Positions 1 to 7,525 of a stretch of 64,000 nt of DNA are shown here, piece by piece. Where the stretch lies: NCBI RefSeq assembly GCF_019242955.1, contig NZ_CP066129.1, positions 744,001-808,000 on the forward strand, written 5' to 3'. The stretch comes from Morganella morganii (GTDB taxonomy: Bacteria > Pseudomonadota > Gammaproteobacteria > Enterobacterales > Enterobacteriaceae). Numbering within the stretch: position 1 is the stretch's first letter; every line of letters begins with the position of its first letter. The position numbers and the translations under genes were made by a program. The notes beneath the pieces are model-generated. The model was not told the DNA's origin. It did no database searches and saw only the letters and a program-made list of their open reading frames with translations.

Positions 1-1
1 G

Positions 2-295
2 TACCGCTATCACCTGTTCTTCTGTATGGGGCCGCGCTGTGTCTGCCGCGGGGCTAAATCGCTGCTGACGCAGCTGCGCCATCAGCTGGCGGCACGCAAC
101 CTGTTTGAAAATGAAAACGGTGTGCTGCTGACCCGATCGCACTGCCAGTATCCCTGCAATCAGGGGCCGCTGGTCACGGTTTATCCGGATAATTTATGGT
201 ATCGCCTGACCACGCCGGAAGAGATCCATCTGTTTGTGTCTGAGCAGATAGAACAGGGAAGAGTGGTGCCGTCATTGCTGGCGGAGCACAAATAA
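2..295 (+). CDS. (2Fe-2S) ferredoxin domain protein, 5' end missing
   Basis: The reading frame is open from base 2, before the first ATG at 26, and reads YRYHLFFCMGPRC, so the gene starts left of the window. The cysteine spacing (C-x4-C-x-C just after a YHLFFC-type strand, then a later C-x3-C in a SHCQYPC context) matches the thioredoxin-like 2Fe-2S ferredoxin family, in which four cysteines hold one cluster. It is followed one base later by a periplasmic binding protein gene, suggesting a shared operon for metal or corrinoid uptake. Its electron partner is unknown. The remaining C-terminal part is about 97 residues, probably most of the protein. Confidence 0.75.
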   Translation, partial: YRYHLFFCMGPRCVCRGAKSLLTQLRHQLAARNLFENENGVLLTRSHCQYPCNQGPLVTVYPDNLWYRLTTPEEIHLFVSEQIEQGRVVPSLLAEHK

Positions 296-296
296 G

Positions 297-1205
297 ATGG
301 GGATTGCCCGCTATGCGCTCAGTGCGGTGCTTCTGCTGCTGTCAGCGGGGGCGTCAGCGGGAAACCGTTGTGAGCCGCAGTGGGATCAGTCTGCACCGCC
401 GCAGTATATCATTGCCATGAATCAGCATGCTGCCGATATGCTGCTGGCGCTGGATGCCGGGCCGCAGATGCTGGGTGTCAGTTATATTGATGATTCAGCG
501 GAGGCGGTAACTTCCGGCCGTTACCACGGCATTCCGGTCTTTTCGGCCAAATACCCCGCGACGGAGAAACTGATCGCCTCCGGGGCGGATTTTGTTGTTG
601 CCGGGTTTTCCTCTGCCTTTATGGCCTCAATGGGCGGACAAAACGATCTGCAACGTGCGGGGATCGGCAGCTATCTGATGGCATTTGCCTGTGAACGTCA
701 GGCATACAGCGGATTTGACAGTATTAAAACGGATTTGTACCGGCTGGGAAAAATCCTCGGCCGGGAAAAAGAGGCAGATGCTGCGGTGGCCCGTATCGAT
801 GCCACACTGGCACAGGTAAAAGCCCTGCCGCCGCTCTCCCGTAAACCCACTATCTTTTACCTCGACAGCCAGAGCGACACCCTGATGTCACAGGGGAAAA
901 AAGGGTTTATGACCGAAATTATCACGCTGGCGGGAGGCGAAAATACCTTTATAAACATGCCGATGGCCGGTATTCACGTCTCCCCGGAAGTCTTGCTGGA
1001 TAAACAGCCGGACTATATCATCCTCGCAGATGCGGTCTGGTCACCGGCAGAAAAGAAAAAAGCCTGGCTGGCAAATCATCCGGCGCTGTCTCACCTGGAG
1101 GCCGTTAAAAACGGGCGTTACATTGTCATCCCGTTCAGCGGCGTTTATCCCAATGTGAAAAGCCCGGATGTGCTGCTGACGATCGCGGAAGCCGTCAGAA
1201 AATAG
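297..1205 (+). CDS. Periplasmic binding protein of BtuF/FhuD type (ABC transporter)
   Basis: A 302-residue protein with a clear Sec signal peptide (LSAVLLLLSAGASA, cleavage near residue 21-22) followed by a class III periplasmic binding fold: an N-terminal lobe starting YIIAMNQHAADMLLALDAG, a long linking helix, and a C-terminal lobe with SPEVLLDKQPDYIIL. This family delivers iron-siderophores, haem, cobalamin or other metal complexes to an ABC importer. The substrate cannot be told from the sequence. No permease or ATPase gene follows on this strand, so these must lie upstream or elsewhere. The start at 297 directly follows the ferredoxin stop, with GGAG about ten bases upstream. Translational linkage with the ferredoxin gene is likely. 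Confidence 0.8.
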   Translation: MGIARYALSAVLLLLSAGASAGNRCEPQWDQSAPPQYIIAMNQHAADMLLALDAGPQMLGVSYIDDSAEAVTSGRYHGIPVFSAKYPATEKLIASGADFVVAGFSSAFMASMGGQNDLQRAGIGSYLMAFACERQAYSGFDSIKTDLYRLGKILGREKEADAAVARIDATLAQVKALPPLSRKPTIFYLDSQSDTLMSQGKKGFMTEIITLAGGENTFINMPMAGIHVSPEVLLDKQPDYIILADAVWSPAEKKKAWLANHPALSHLEAVKNGRYIVIPFSGVYPNVKSPDVLLTIAEAVRK

Positions 1206-1223
1206 TCCGGACACAACAGCGTG

Positions 1224-1946
1224 TTATTCCCCGTCTGTCTCCAGGTTACGGATAAAACGGTACTCCTTTGATTCCGGCTTCAGACGGTACAGTGCCGCCG
1301 GACGACCGCGTTCAGCCCGTTTTTCACCGGTATCAATCAGCAAATCAGCCTGTTCAAGACGGCGGCGGAATGATTTTTTCTGGATCGGCTGACCAATCAG
1401 AATTTCATGAACATGCTGCAATTCCGGCAGGGTAAAGGTGTCCGGCAGCGCAAATCCCGGTACGACAGAATAGAGGGATTTCTGGCGCAGCCGCGCTCTG
1501 GCCTGACGGATAAGTAACTGGTGATCAAACGCCAGCTTCATATTTTCCGCTTCATCCAGCGGTATCCATCTGACGGAATTAACCGTATTAATCTGTTTTT
1601 CACACGCCTGCATGGCAATCAGCGCGGTATAGCAGACCGTAACTGACCAGCCGCGTTTGTCCCGCTGATCATTGCCGACTGTACATAACTGCTCAATGTA
1701 CGGCGGCGTTACGCCGGTTTTTTCCCGCAGCTTCCGCAGTACGGTATCTTCCAGCGTTTTGTCCTGTGTCTCATCAACAAATCCGCCGGGCAGTCCCCAT
1801 TTTCCTTTTTCCGGATGTTCCGCGCGTTCGGCCAGCAGCACGTGCAGCGTTTCATTGTGATAGGTAAAAAGCACAGCATCAACAGTCACCAGAGGCGACA
1901 AAAAATCACGGCGCTGATAACCGGCGAGATAAGTTTGTTCATCCAT
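1224..1946 (-). CDS. nrtR: NrtR-like regulator (Nudix domain plus winged helix)
   Basis: Residues 1-140 form a Nudix fold and the rest a winged-helix DNA-binding domain, the architecture of NrtR repressors of NAD metabolism, which sense ADP-ribose or related NAD intermediates. The Nudix box is degenerate: GGFVDETQDKTLEDTVLRKL is followed by REKTG, so two of the catalytic glutamates of the REUXEE motif are replaced by lysine (about residues 72 and 76). This fits a sensor rather than an enzyme. A longer reading begins with GTG at 1955, but the AGGA sequence sits only one base before that GTG and about ten bases before the ATG at 1946, so I place the start at 1946. The gene is divergent from the SPFH/NAD-kinase-like pair, with repeated operators between them. 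Confidence 0.8.
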   Translation of the reverse strand: MDEQTYLAGYQRRDFLSPLVTVDAVLFTYHNETLHVLLAERAEHPEKGKWGLPGGFVDETQDKTLEDTVLRKLREKTGVTPPYIEQLCTVGNDQRDKRGWSVTVCYTALIAMQACEKQINTVNSVRWIPLDEAENMKLAFDHQLLIRQARARLRQKSLYSVVPGFALPDTFTLPELQHVHEILIGQPIQKKSFRRRLEQADLLIDTGEKRAERGRPAALYRLKPESKEYRFIRNLETDGE

Positions 1947-2015
1947 TTGTGTCACATCCTGAAACCGGGGTAAGTGATTCTATTGTAAGGAGAGAAATCC
2001 GGATTGCAAATTAAA

Positions 2016-2094
2016 TGTCATTCAGACACTAATTCGGCTTGACATTAATAGTGTCAATAAGTCACTATATTGTTATTGTCATAACGACACTAAT
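2016..2094. promoter_or_regulatory. Three NrtR-type operators in the divergent promoter region
   Basis: Two near-identical direct copies, TGTCATTCAGACACTAAT (2016-2033) and TGTCATAACGACACTAAT (2077-2094), flank a palindromic element TGACATTAATAGTGTCA (2040-2056). All share TGTC/GACA halves. The middle copy overlaps a TTGACA -35-like hexamer (2039-2044) and the right copy abuts the ribosome binding site of the SPFH gene (GAGGTG, 2095-2100), so occupancy would block transcription in both directions. Assignment to the adjacent NrtR-like protein is inference from position and symmetry. Confidence 0.7.
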
Positions 2095-2105
2095 GAGGTG
2101 ATACT

Positions 2106-3128
2106 ATGTTTAATTTAAAATTCTTTAAAGCTGACCCGTCCACATTTGTTATCCGTTCTGTGAACGGTAATGTCAAACGTCAGGGGCAGGGGCTGAGTTT
2201 CTGGTACAACAGCGCGACCACATCGATCGCAGCATTGCCGTTAACGGCGCAGGAAACCCCGTTTATTTTTAATTTTCAGACCGCGGACTTTCAGAATCTC
2301 CGCGTTCAGGGACAACTCTCCTTTCAGGTCAGTGCACCGGAAAAAACGGCCGGGGTGCTTAATTTTGTGCTGAACCGGGACGGAAAAACTTACGCGACCG
2401 ACGATCCGATGAAACTGAATGACCGGATTGTCCGTGCGGCACAAACCATTATCCAGGCGGAGATCCAATCCACGCCGCTGCGCCGCGCATTATTGCTCAG
2501 TCAGTCGCTGGTGGCGCTGGTACAGTCACGTCTGGCGCAGCAGGCAGCGGTTGAGGCGCTGGGGGTCACTATCCTGGATTTCTCTGTCACCGCCATTACC
2601 CCGACACCGGAAACGGCCCGCGCACTCGAAGCGGAAGCCAGGGAATCCCTGCTGAAAGAAGCGGATGATGCGATTTATGCACGGCGCAAATCCTCGGTTG
2701 AGCAGGAGCGTACGATCAAAGAGGCAGAGCTGGAGACGGATCTCTCTGTGCAGAAAAAAGAGCAGCAGATAGAGGAATCCCGGCTGGAAAATGAACGCAC
2801 ACTGCTGCGCGAGCAGGCAGCAATGTCGCAGGAACGGCTGGCGTCGGAGATTGGCGAGGAGCAGCAGCGTCAGACACTGGTTGCGCTCAGTGCGGATAAC
2901 CAGCGCGTTCAGTCCGATGCGGATGCATACGCGATTGAAACCAAAATGAAAGCGTACCGCGAACTGCCGGTGGAAAATCTCAAAGCCCTTGCCCTGAGCC
3001 GGATGGCGCCGGAGCAGCTGATGGCGATGGCCTTTGAATCACTGGCACAGAATGCCGGAAAAATTGGTGAGCTGAATATCGCGCCGGATATGTTCAGTCA
3101 GATGATGAAAAAAGGAAGTAAAGCATGA
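2106..3128 (+). CDS. Cytosolic SPFH/Band 7 domain protein
   Basis: A 340-residue protein with no signal peptide or transmembrane helix. Residues 1-175 look like an SPFH (stomatin/prohibitin) domain, beginning MFNLKFFKADPSTFVIRSV and ending near the strand GVTILDFSVTAITPTPETAR. Residues 175-290 are a charged alanine- and glutamate-rich coiled coil, and the C-terminus is helical. SPFH proteins assemble into rings or cages, usually on membranes; without a membrane anchor this one may form a soluble scaffold or bind membranes peripherally. It overlaps the downstream NAD-kinase-like gene by ATGA, so the two are probably made in fixed ratio and may form a complex. Expression is probably NrtR-controlled through the operators just upstream. 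The function is not established. Confidence 0.75.
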   Translation: MFNLKFFKADPSTFVIRSVNGNVKRQGQGLSFWYNSATTSIAALPLTAQETPFIFNFQTADFQNLRVQGQLSFQVSAPEKTAGVLNFVLNRDGKTYATDDPMKLNDRIVRAAQTIIQAEIQSTPLRRALLLSQSLVALVQSRLAQQAAVEALGVTILDFSVTAITPTPETARALEAEARESLLKEADDAIYARRKSSVEQERTIKEAELETDLSVQKKEQQIEESRLENERTLLREQAAMSQERLASEIGEEQQRQTLVALSADNQRVQSDADAYAIETKMKAYRELPVENLKALALSRMAPEQLMAMAFESLAQNAGKIGELNIAPDMFSQMMKKGSKA

Positions 3129-4051
3129 GCCGCCGGGAGGAAGTACGGTTTGTCCTGGTCACACAGAAAACCCGGCTGCAGGAGCTGATCGCCCGTTTCA
3201 ATACCTGGCCGCAGGCGAAGTTTTATCTGGAGCATAACGGTATCTCTGTCAGTGATTACCTGGCGGAACACGATCGCTACCAGGCGCAGCTGACAGAGGC
3301 GAAACGGATCCTGCTTCAGGCGGGACAGGTGCAGGTTCCGGATCGCACGCTGCTGCCGGGCTATCAGTTTTCTGACCGTGATATTGTGGTGATTATCGGC
3401 CGGGACGGGCTGGTGGCAAATACCCTGAAATACCTGAACGGCCAGCCGGTGATCGCGGTTAATCCCGACCCGGCGCGCTGGGACGGTATATTGCTGCCTT
3501 TTGAACTGCCGCAGCTGGAGTCGGTGGTGAAACGGACACTGAACCGGGATATGCCGTCGAAAGTTCTGAGTTTTGCACAGGCGGTCACCAATGACGGTCA
3601 GCAGATGCTGGCGGTCAATGACCTGTTTATCGGGCCGAAAAGTCACACATCGGCCCGTTATATTCTCAGTCACGGCGGGCAGTCGGAAGCCCAGTCTTCC
3701 TCCGGTGTGATTATCTCGACGGGGCTGGGTTCCACGGGCTGGCTGCAATCCGTTCTGGCCGGTGCGCTGGGGGTAACCGGCGGCAGTTCACACCCGCTGC
3801 GTGCCGGTATCGGCTGGTATGAAAAGCGGTTGCAGTACAGTGTGCGGGAACCGTTCCCGGGACGGACATCCGGAACATCGCTGATTTTCGGGGCGGTTGA
3901 TAATACGATGACATTACAGCTTGAATCGCAGATGCCGGAAAATGGTGTTATTTTTTCTGACGGGATCGAATCTGATTTTCTGCATTTTAATGCCGGATGC
4001 ATTGTCACAGTCAGTATTGCGGATATTCAGGGGCGGCTGATGTATGAATAA
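3125..4051 (+). CDS. NAD kinase-like protein, partner of the SPFH protein
   Basis: A 308-residue protein with the landmarks of the ATP-NAD kinase/diacylglycerol kinase fold: VVIIGRDG around residues 88-95 in place of the usual GGDG, VNDLFIG (about 164-170) in place of the NE loop, and STGLGSTGW (about 198-206) corresponding to the conserved TPTGSTAY segment. The GGDG-to-GRDG change keeps the aspartate but may alter phosphate-donor use. It has about 80 extra N-terminal residues not seen in housekeeping NadK. Overlap with the SPFH gene and NrtR-type operators upstream link it to NAD pools. It could phosphorylate NAD or another nucleotide, or act as a sensor. The reaction is not proven. Confidence 0.7.
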   Translation: MSRREEVRFVLVTQKTRLQELIARFNTWPQAKFYLEHNGISVSDYLAEHDRYQAQLTEAKRILLQAGQVQVPDRTLLPGYQFSDRDIVVIIGRDGLVANTLKYLNGQPVIAVNPDPARWDGILLPFELPQLESVVKRTLNRDMPSKVLSFAQAVTNDGQQMLAVNDLFIGPKSHTSARYILSHGGQSEAQSSSGVIISTGLGSTGWLQSVLAGALGVTGGSSHPLRAGIGWYEKRLQYSVREPFPGRTSGTSLIFGAVDNTMTLQLESQMPENGVIFSDGIESDFLHFNAGCIVTVSIADIQGRLMYE

Positions 4052-4071
4052 GAGAGATAAAACGGTGCATG

Positions 4072-4096
4072 AAAAAAGGGACACAACGCGTGTCCC
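4072..4096 (-). terminator. Rho-independent terminator of the bacteriocin-like gene
   Basis: Stem GGGACAC (4078-4084) and GTGTCCC (4090-4096) with a 5-base loop. On the minus strand it is followed by six T residues (4072-4077). It ends the minus-strand gene and lies only 27 bases after the NAD-kinase-like stop, so it may also serve weakly for that operon. Confidence 0.75.
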
Positions 4097-4120
4097 GTTT
4101 GCCTGAAAGTGAGGCGACAC

Positions 4121-4345
4121 TTAAGCGTGTTTTATTTTGCCTGCCCATGACGAGATTATGGAAACAGACTGGTCAACGATACCACCGATAGTTTTGCCGA
4201 ATTTCTCACCACGGCCTGCGCTCTGCTCATTTTTTCTGTAGTAACCAACGATGCTGCCCACGCCGCGGCCGATTAATGCACCCGCATCAGAGTAAATACC
4301 GGCGCCGGAAACCATATCAATCTCAACCAGACTTAATTCTTTCAT
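4121..4345 (-). CDS. Double-glycine-leader bacteriocin-like peptide
   Basis: A 74-residue peptide beginning MKELSLVEIDMVSGAG. This matches the leader pattern of class II bacteriocins and microcins (M-x-E-L-x-x-x-E-x-D/E-x-V-S-G-G/A), which ends in a Gly-Gly or Gly-Ala pair cleaved by a C39-peptidase ABC exporter. The mature part would be a glycine- and alanine-rich peptide of about 58 residues with GxxxG-like spacing (GALIGRGVGSIVG, GKTIGGIVDQSV), typical of membrane-active two-peptide bacteriocins. I choose the second of two tandem ATGs (4345) because AAGG lies seven bases upstream of it and only four from the first at 4348. No exporter, second peptide or recognisable immunity gene is adjacent, so it stands alone with its own terminator. 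It could be an export-dependent orphan or a remnant. Confidence 0.65.
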   Translation of the reverse strand: MKELSLVEIDMVSGAGIYSDAGALIGRGVGSIVGYYRKNEQSAGRGEKFGKTIGGIVDQSVSIISSWAGKIKHA

Positions 4346-4653
4346 CATATATCCTTATTTTATTTTCCGTTTAATGGTTTTGTCATACAGCAGATATAAC
4401 AATATTGCTGATAACAGCACTGTTTTAACTCCGGGGAAAAAAAACACAAGGTGCAAAAAGTGCTGATTCCGATTTACGTTATATACATCGGTTTTTGATT
4501 ATCTGCTGATGGTTTTCAGCGCGAATTCACTGGCCGGAGACGTTATTTGATTGGTATTTATCAACTATTGATTATTATCAGATTTGAATCTGTTCCCGGA
4601 AACAGAACAGACAATATATAAAAATGAGCGATTCAGCCTTTTTACCGGCAAAT

Positions 4654-4679
4654 ACAGGGAGTGCTTTCGCGCTCCCTGT
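4654..4679 (-). terminator. Strong hairpin downstream of ghxQ
   Basis: ACAGGGAGTGC and GCGCTCCCTGT pair over 11 bases around a TTTC loop. There is no T-tract on the minus strand, so it may be a transcript-end or stabilising structure. The rest of the 4346-4723 gap is AT-rich with no supportable gene; it must hold the promoter of the bacteriocin-like gene. Confidence 0.5.
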
Positions 4680-4723
4680 GATGATAATAATTAACGGATA
4701 TTCAGTTTGTTCTGTCAGACGGA

Positions 4724-6091
4724 TTAAATTGCCCAGCCGCCTGCATAGAATGCGACTAACACGATGGCGATAATCACGGTGCCGGTGTTGAGTTTGCGCC
4801 ACTCTTTTGCCACCAGACGACCAATCACCAGGGTGACGTAGCCCAGCATAATACCGGTAACGATATTACAGGTCAGTACGATAAAGACCGCACACACCAG
4901 TCCGGACATCGCGTCGACGGAGTCATCGAAATCCAGTTTTGCCACATTACTCAGCATCAGCAAACCGACATACATCAGTGCCGGAGCAGTTGCATACCCG
5001 GGGATCAGGTATGAGAGCGGCGAGAAGAACAGGATCAGCAGGAACAGCACGCCGACGGTCACGGCTGTCAGCCCGGTTTTGCCGCCTGCGGCTGTCCCCG
5101 CAGCGGATTCGATATATACCGCCGCCGGAGAGGCCCCCACCGCACCGGAGATAATGGAACTGACGGAGTCCACGGTCAGGGCTTTGCCGCCGTTGATAAT
5201 CTGATTATCTTTATCCAGCAGATTTGCCTGCCCGGCCACTGCGCGGATGGTCCCTGTGGCATCAAACACCGCTGTCATCACCAGCGCCAGTACGCTTGGC
5301 AGAACCGCTGTTTGCAGGGCGCCCATAATATCCATGCTGAATATCAGGGATTTTCCGTCCTCACCGCTCAGTGACGGCATGGCGATCAGCCCCTGATACG
5401 TAACATTCGGGTCAACAATCAGGCCGATAACCGAAATCCCGATAATCACCAGCAGTATCCCGCCCGGCACGCGCATTTTTTCCAGGCTGACAATCACCGC
5501 CAGCCCGATCAGCGACATCGCCACCGGGAAAGAGGTAAACGCCCCCATTGCCACCGGCAGACCTTCGAGCGGGTTTTTGATCACAAGGCCGACACCGTTG
5601 GCGGCGATCAGCAGTAAAAACAGGCCGATACCAATCCCGGTGCCGTGGGCTATCCCCATCGGCAGGTTTTTCAGTATCCAGTTTCGCACCCCGGTAACGG
5701 AAATCAGGGTAAAAATGACCCCCATCAGGAAGACGGCGCCGAGCGCAACCGGAATGCTGATTTGCTGCCCGAGCACCAGGCTGAATGCAGTAAAGGCGGT
5801 GAGTGAAATCGCACAGCCGATAGCCATCGGCAGGTTTGCCCACAGCCCCATCATCAGAGAACCGATACTGGCGACGAGACAGGTGGCGACAAAAATAGCG
5901 CCCGGCGGGAATCCGGCCTTACCGAGCATAGAGGGGACGACGATGACAGAATAGACCATGGCGAGGAAGGTGGTGACGCCCGCCAGAATCTCCCGTTTGA
6001 CGCTGCTGCCGCGGGCGGAGATTTTAAAGTACGCATCAAGTGCGCCTTTCGCTGCCGCCCCGGAGTTATCCGGTGTTGTATTATCAGACAT
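4724..6091 (-). CDS. ghxQ: Guanine/hypoxanthine permease of NCS2/AzgA type
   Basis: A 455-residue polytopic inner membrane protein, the same length as E. coli GhxQ (YgfQ). About 12-14 hydrophobic segments are visible, starting with [20 protein letters not shown], and the family segment [12 protein letters not shown] appears around residue 280. AzgA-type permeases import guanine and hypoxanthine with protons. It is the last gene of the minus-strand run ygfK-ssnA-ygfM-xdhD-guaD-ghxQ, 57 bases after guaD, so it would supply the substrate for GuaD. GGGG stands about ten bases before the ATG. The E. coli cluster also has a xanthine permease gene (xanQ) here, which is absent in this window. Confidence 0.9.
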   Translation of the reverse strand: MSDNTTPDNSGAAAKGALDAYFKISARGSSVKREILAGVTTFLAMVYSVIVVPSMLGKAGFPPGAIFVATCLVASIGSLMMGLWANLPMAIGCAISLTAFTAFSLVLGQQISIPVALGAVFLMGVIFTLISVTGVRNWILKNLPMGIAHGTGIGIGLFLLLIAANGVGLVIKNPLEGLPVAMGAFTSFPVAMSLIGLAVIVSLEKMRVPGGILLVIIGISVIGLIVDPNVTYQGLIAMPSLSGEDGKSLIFSMDIMGALQTAVLPSVLALVMTAVFDATGTIRAVAGQANLLDKDNQIINGGKALTVDSVSSIISGAVGASPAAVYIESAAGTAAGGKTGLTAVTVGVLFLLILFFSPLSYLIPGYATAPALMYVGLLMLSNVAKLDFDDSVDAMSGLVCAVFIVLTCNIVTGIMLGYVTLVIGRLVAKEWRKLNTGTVIIAIVLVAFYAGGWAI

Positions 6092-6148
6092 AATTGCAGA
6101 CCCCGAGAATGAAATGAAAGTGTGTTTTAATCACAGCATTGGTGGGCG

Positions 6149-7465
6149 TCAGGTCCGTTCATAGACCAGACGTCCGTCGATGTAAGTCCGGTAAATGGTG
6201 CGGTCATCACCAAGCGCAATCATCACAAACAATTTCTCCGCCAGCGTGCGTGAGTTGTCATAACGCAACTGCTGGAGCGGGGTCGCGGTCGGTTCAAGTA
6301 CCACAAAATCCGCTTCTTTGCCGGCGGCAAAGTTACCGATACAGTTATCCAGCCCTAATGAATGTGCCCCGCCGAGTGTGGCGAGATAAAAGGCTTCAAA
6401 GGCGGTTAAACAGGTTTTTTGTAACTGCATCACCTTGTAGGCTTCACTCAGTGTCTGCAGCATGTTGAAGGTCGTCCCGGCACCGACATCCGTACCAATT
6501 CCGACTTTCACTTTTTTCGCCAGCGCTTTTTTCAGATTAAACAGGCCGCTGCCGAGATAGAGATTTGATGTCGGGCAAAATGCCACTGCCGAGCCGGTAT
6601 CGTGCAGGCAGTCCCACTCTTCTTCCTCAAGATGGATACAGTGGGCAAACACACTGCGTTCACCGGTCAGACCATAGTGATGATAGACATCCAGGTAGTT
6701 TTTGCTGTCCGGATAGAGTTCTTTTACCCACTCAATTTCTGCTTTATTTTCATTAAGATGAGTGTGAACCCACGTATCCGGATACTCTTCGCGCAGCCGC
6801 TGACATACCGCCAGCTGTTCCGGGCTGGAGGTCGGCGCAAAACGCGGGGTGATGGCGTAGAGCAGGCGCCCGTTCTTGTGCCAGCGTTCAATCAGCGCCT
6901 TACACTCCTCGTAACTGCTTTCCGGTGTGTCGGTGAGATAGTCCGGCGCGTTTCTGTCCATCATCACTTTACCGGTGATAAGGCGCATATTGAGCTGGCT
7001 TGCCGCATCAAACAGAGCGTTGACTGATTCCGGGTGAACAGTACTGAAGACCAGCGCGGTCGTGGTGCCGTTGCGCAGCAGTTGTTTGATAAAAAACGCC
7101 GACATTTCACGGGCGTAATCAATATCCTGATACAGTTTTTCGGTCGGGAACACGTGGCGGTTGAGCCATTCCAGCAACTGCTCGCCGTGAGCGCCGATCA
7201 TCTCACTCTGCGGATAGTGAACGTGGGTATCAATAAAGCCCGGCACCACCAGTTTCCCGGTGTAGTCGCGGACACGGACCGTTTCCGGGATCAGATGTTT
7301 TCCCTCTTCCCACTCTCCGAACCACTCTATTTTTCCGTGCCGGATTAGCATTAGTCCGTCGTCGATCAGGCGGACTGCACCGGGCAGATCGTCCATCGAG
7401 GTCACTACGCGGGTGATATCCAGAAACTTCCCGCGTACCGCTTTGACGGTATGTTCAGACGACAT
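6149..7465 (-). CDS. guaD: Guanine deaminase
   Basis: A 438-residue amidohydrolase that converts guanine to xanthine and ammonia in the cytosol. The zinc-binding motifs are intact: PGFIDTHVHYPQSE (about residues 75-88), THLNEN, AHCIHLEE and GIGTDVGAG. The sequence follows E. coli GuaD closely, including the conserved start SSEHTVKAVRG. A GAGGAG ribosome site precedes the ATG. It lies between xdhD and ghxQ and would feed xanthine to the molybdenum hydroxylases. A hairpin with a T-tract separates it from xdhD, so its expression may be attenuated or partly independent of the upstream genes. Confidence 0.95.
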   Translation of the reverse strand: MSSEHTVKAVRGKFLDITRVVTSMDDLPGAVRLIDDGLMLIRHGKIEWFGEWEEGKHLIPETVRVRDYTGKLVVPGFIDTHVHYPQSEMIGAHGEQLLEWLNRHVFPTEKLYQDIDYAREMSAFFIKQLLRNGTTTALVFSTVHPESVNALFDAASQLNMRLITGKVMMDRNAPDYLTDTPESSYEECKALIERWHKNGRLLYAITPRFAPTSSPEQLAVCQRLREEYPDTWVHTHLNENKAEIEWVKELYPDSKNYLDVYHHYGLTGERSVFAHCIHLEEEEWDCLHDTGSAVAFCPTSNLYLGSGLFNLKKALAKKVKVGIGTDVGAGTTFNMLQTLSEAYKVMQLQKTCLTAFEAFYLATLGGAHSLGLDNCIGNFAAGKEADFVVLEPTATPLQQLRYDNSRTLAEKLFVMIALGDDRTIYRTYIDGRLVYERT

Positions 7466-7484
7466 AGCTGACTCCTCTGCTTAC

Positions 7485-7513
7485 AAAAAGCCCTCACCGG
7501 AACCGGTGAGGGC
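7485..7513 (-). terminator. Intra-operon terminator or attenuator between xdhD and guaD
   Basis: GCCCTCACCGG (7490-7500) and CCGGTGAGGGC (7503-7513) form a perfect 11-base inverted repeat; on the minus strand it is followed by five T residues (7485-7489). It is a canonical intrinsic terminator, yet guaD begins 20 bases further on in the same direction. It probably reduces read-through from the ygfK operon into guaD-ghxQ. Confidence 0.7.
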
Positions 7514-7525
7514 GGGTTGGTTTAA

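Noticed and set aside
1947-1955. GTG start for the NrtR-like gene
   Set aside because: The AGGA ribosome site is only one base away from the GTG but at usable distance from the ATG at 1946.
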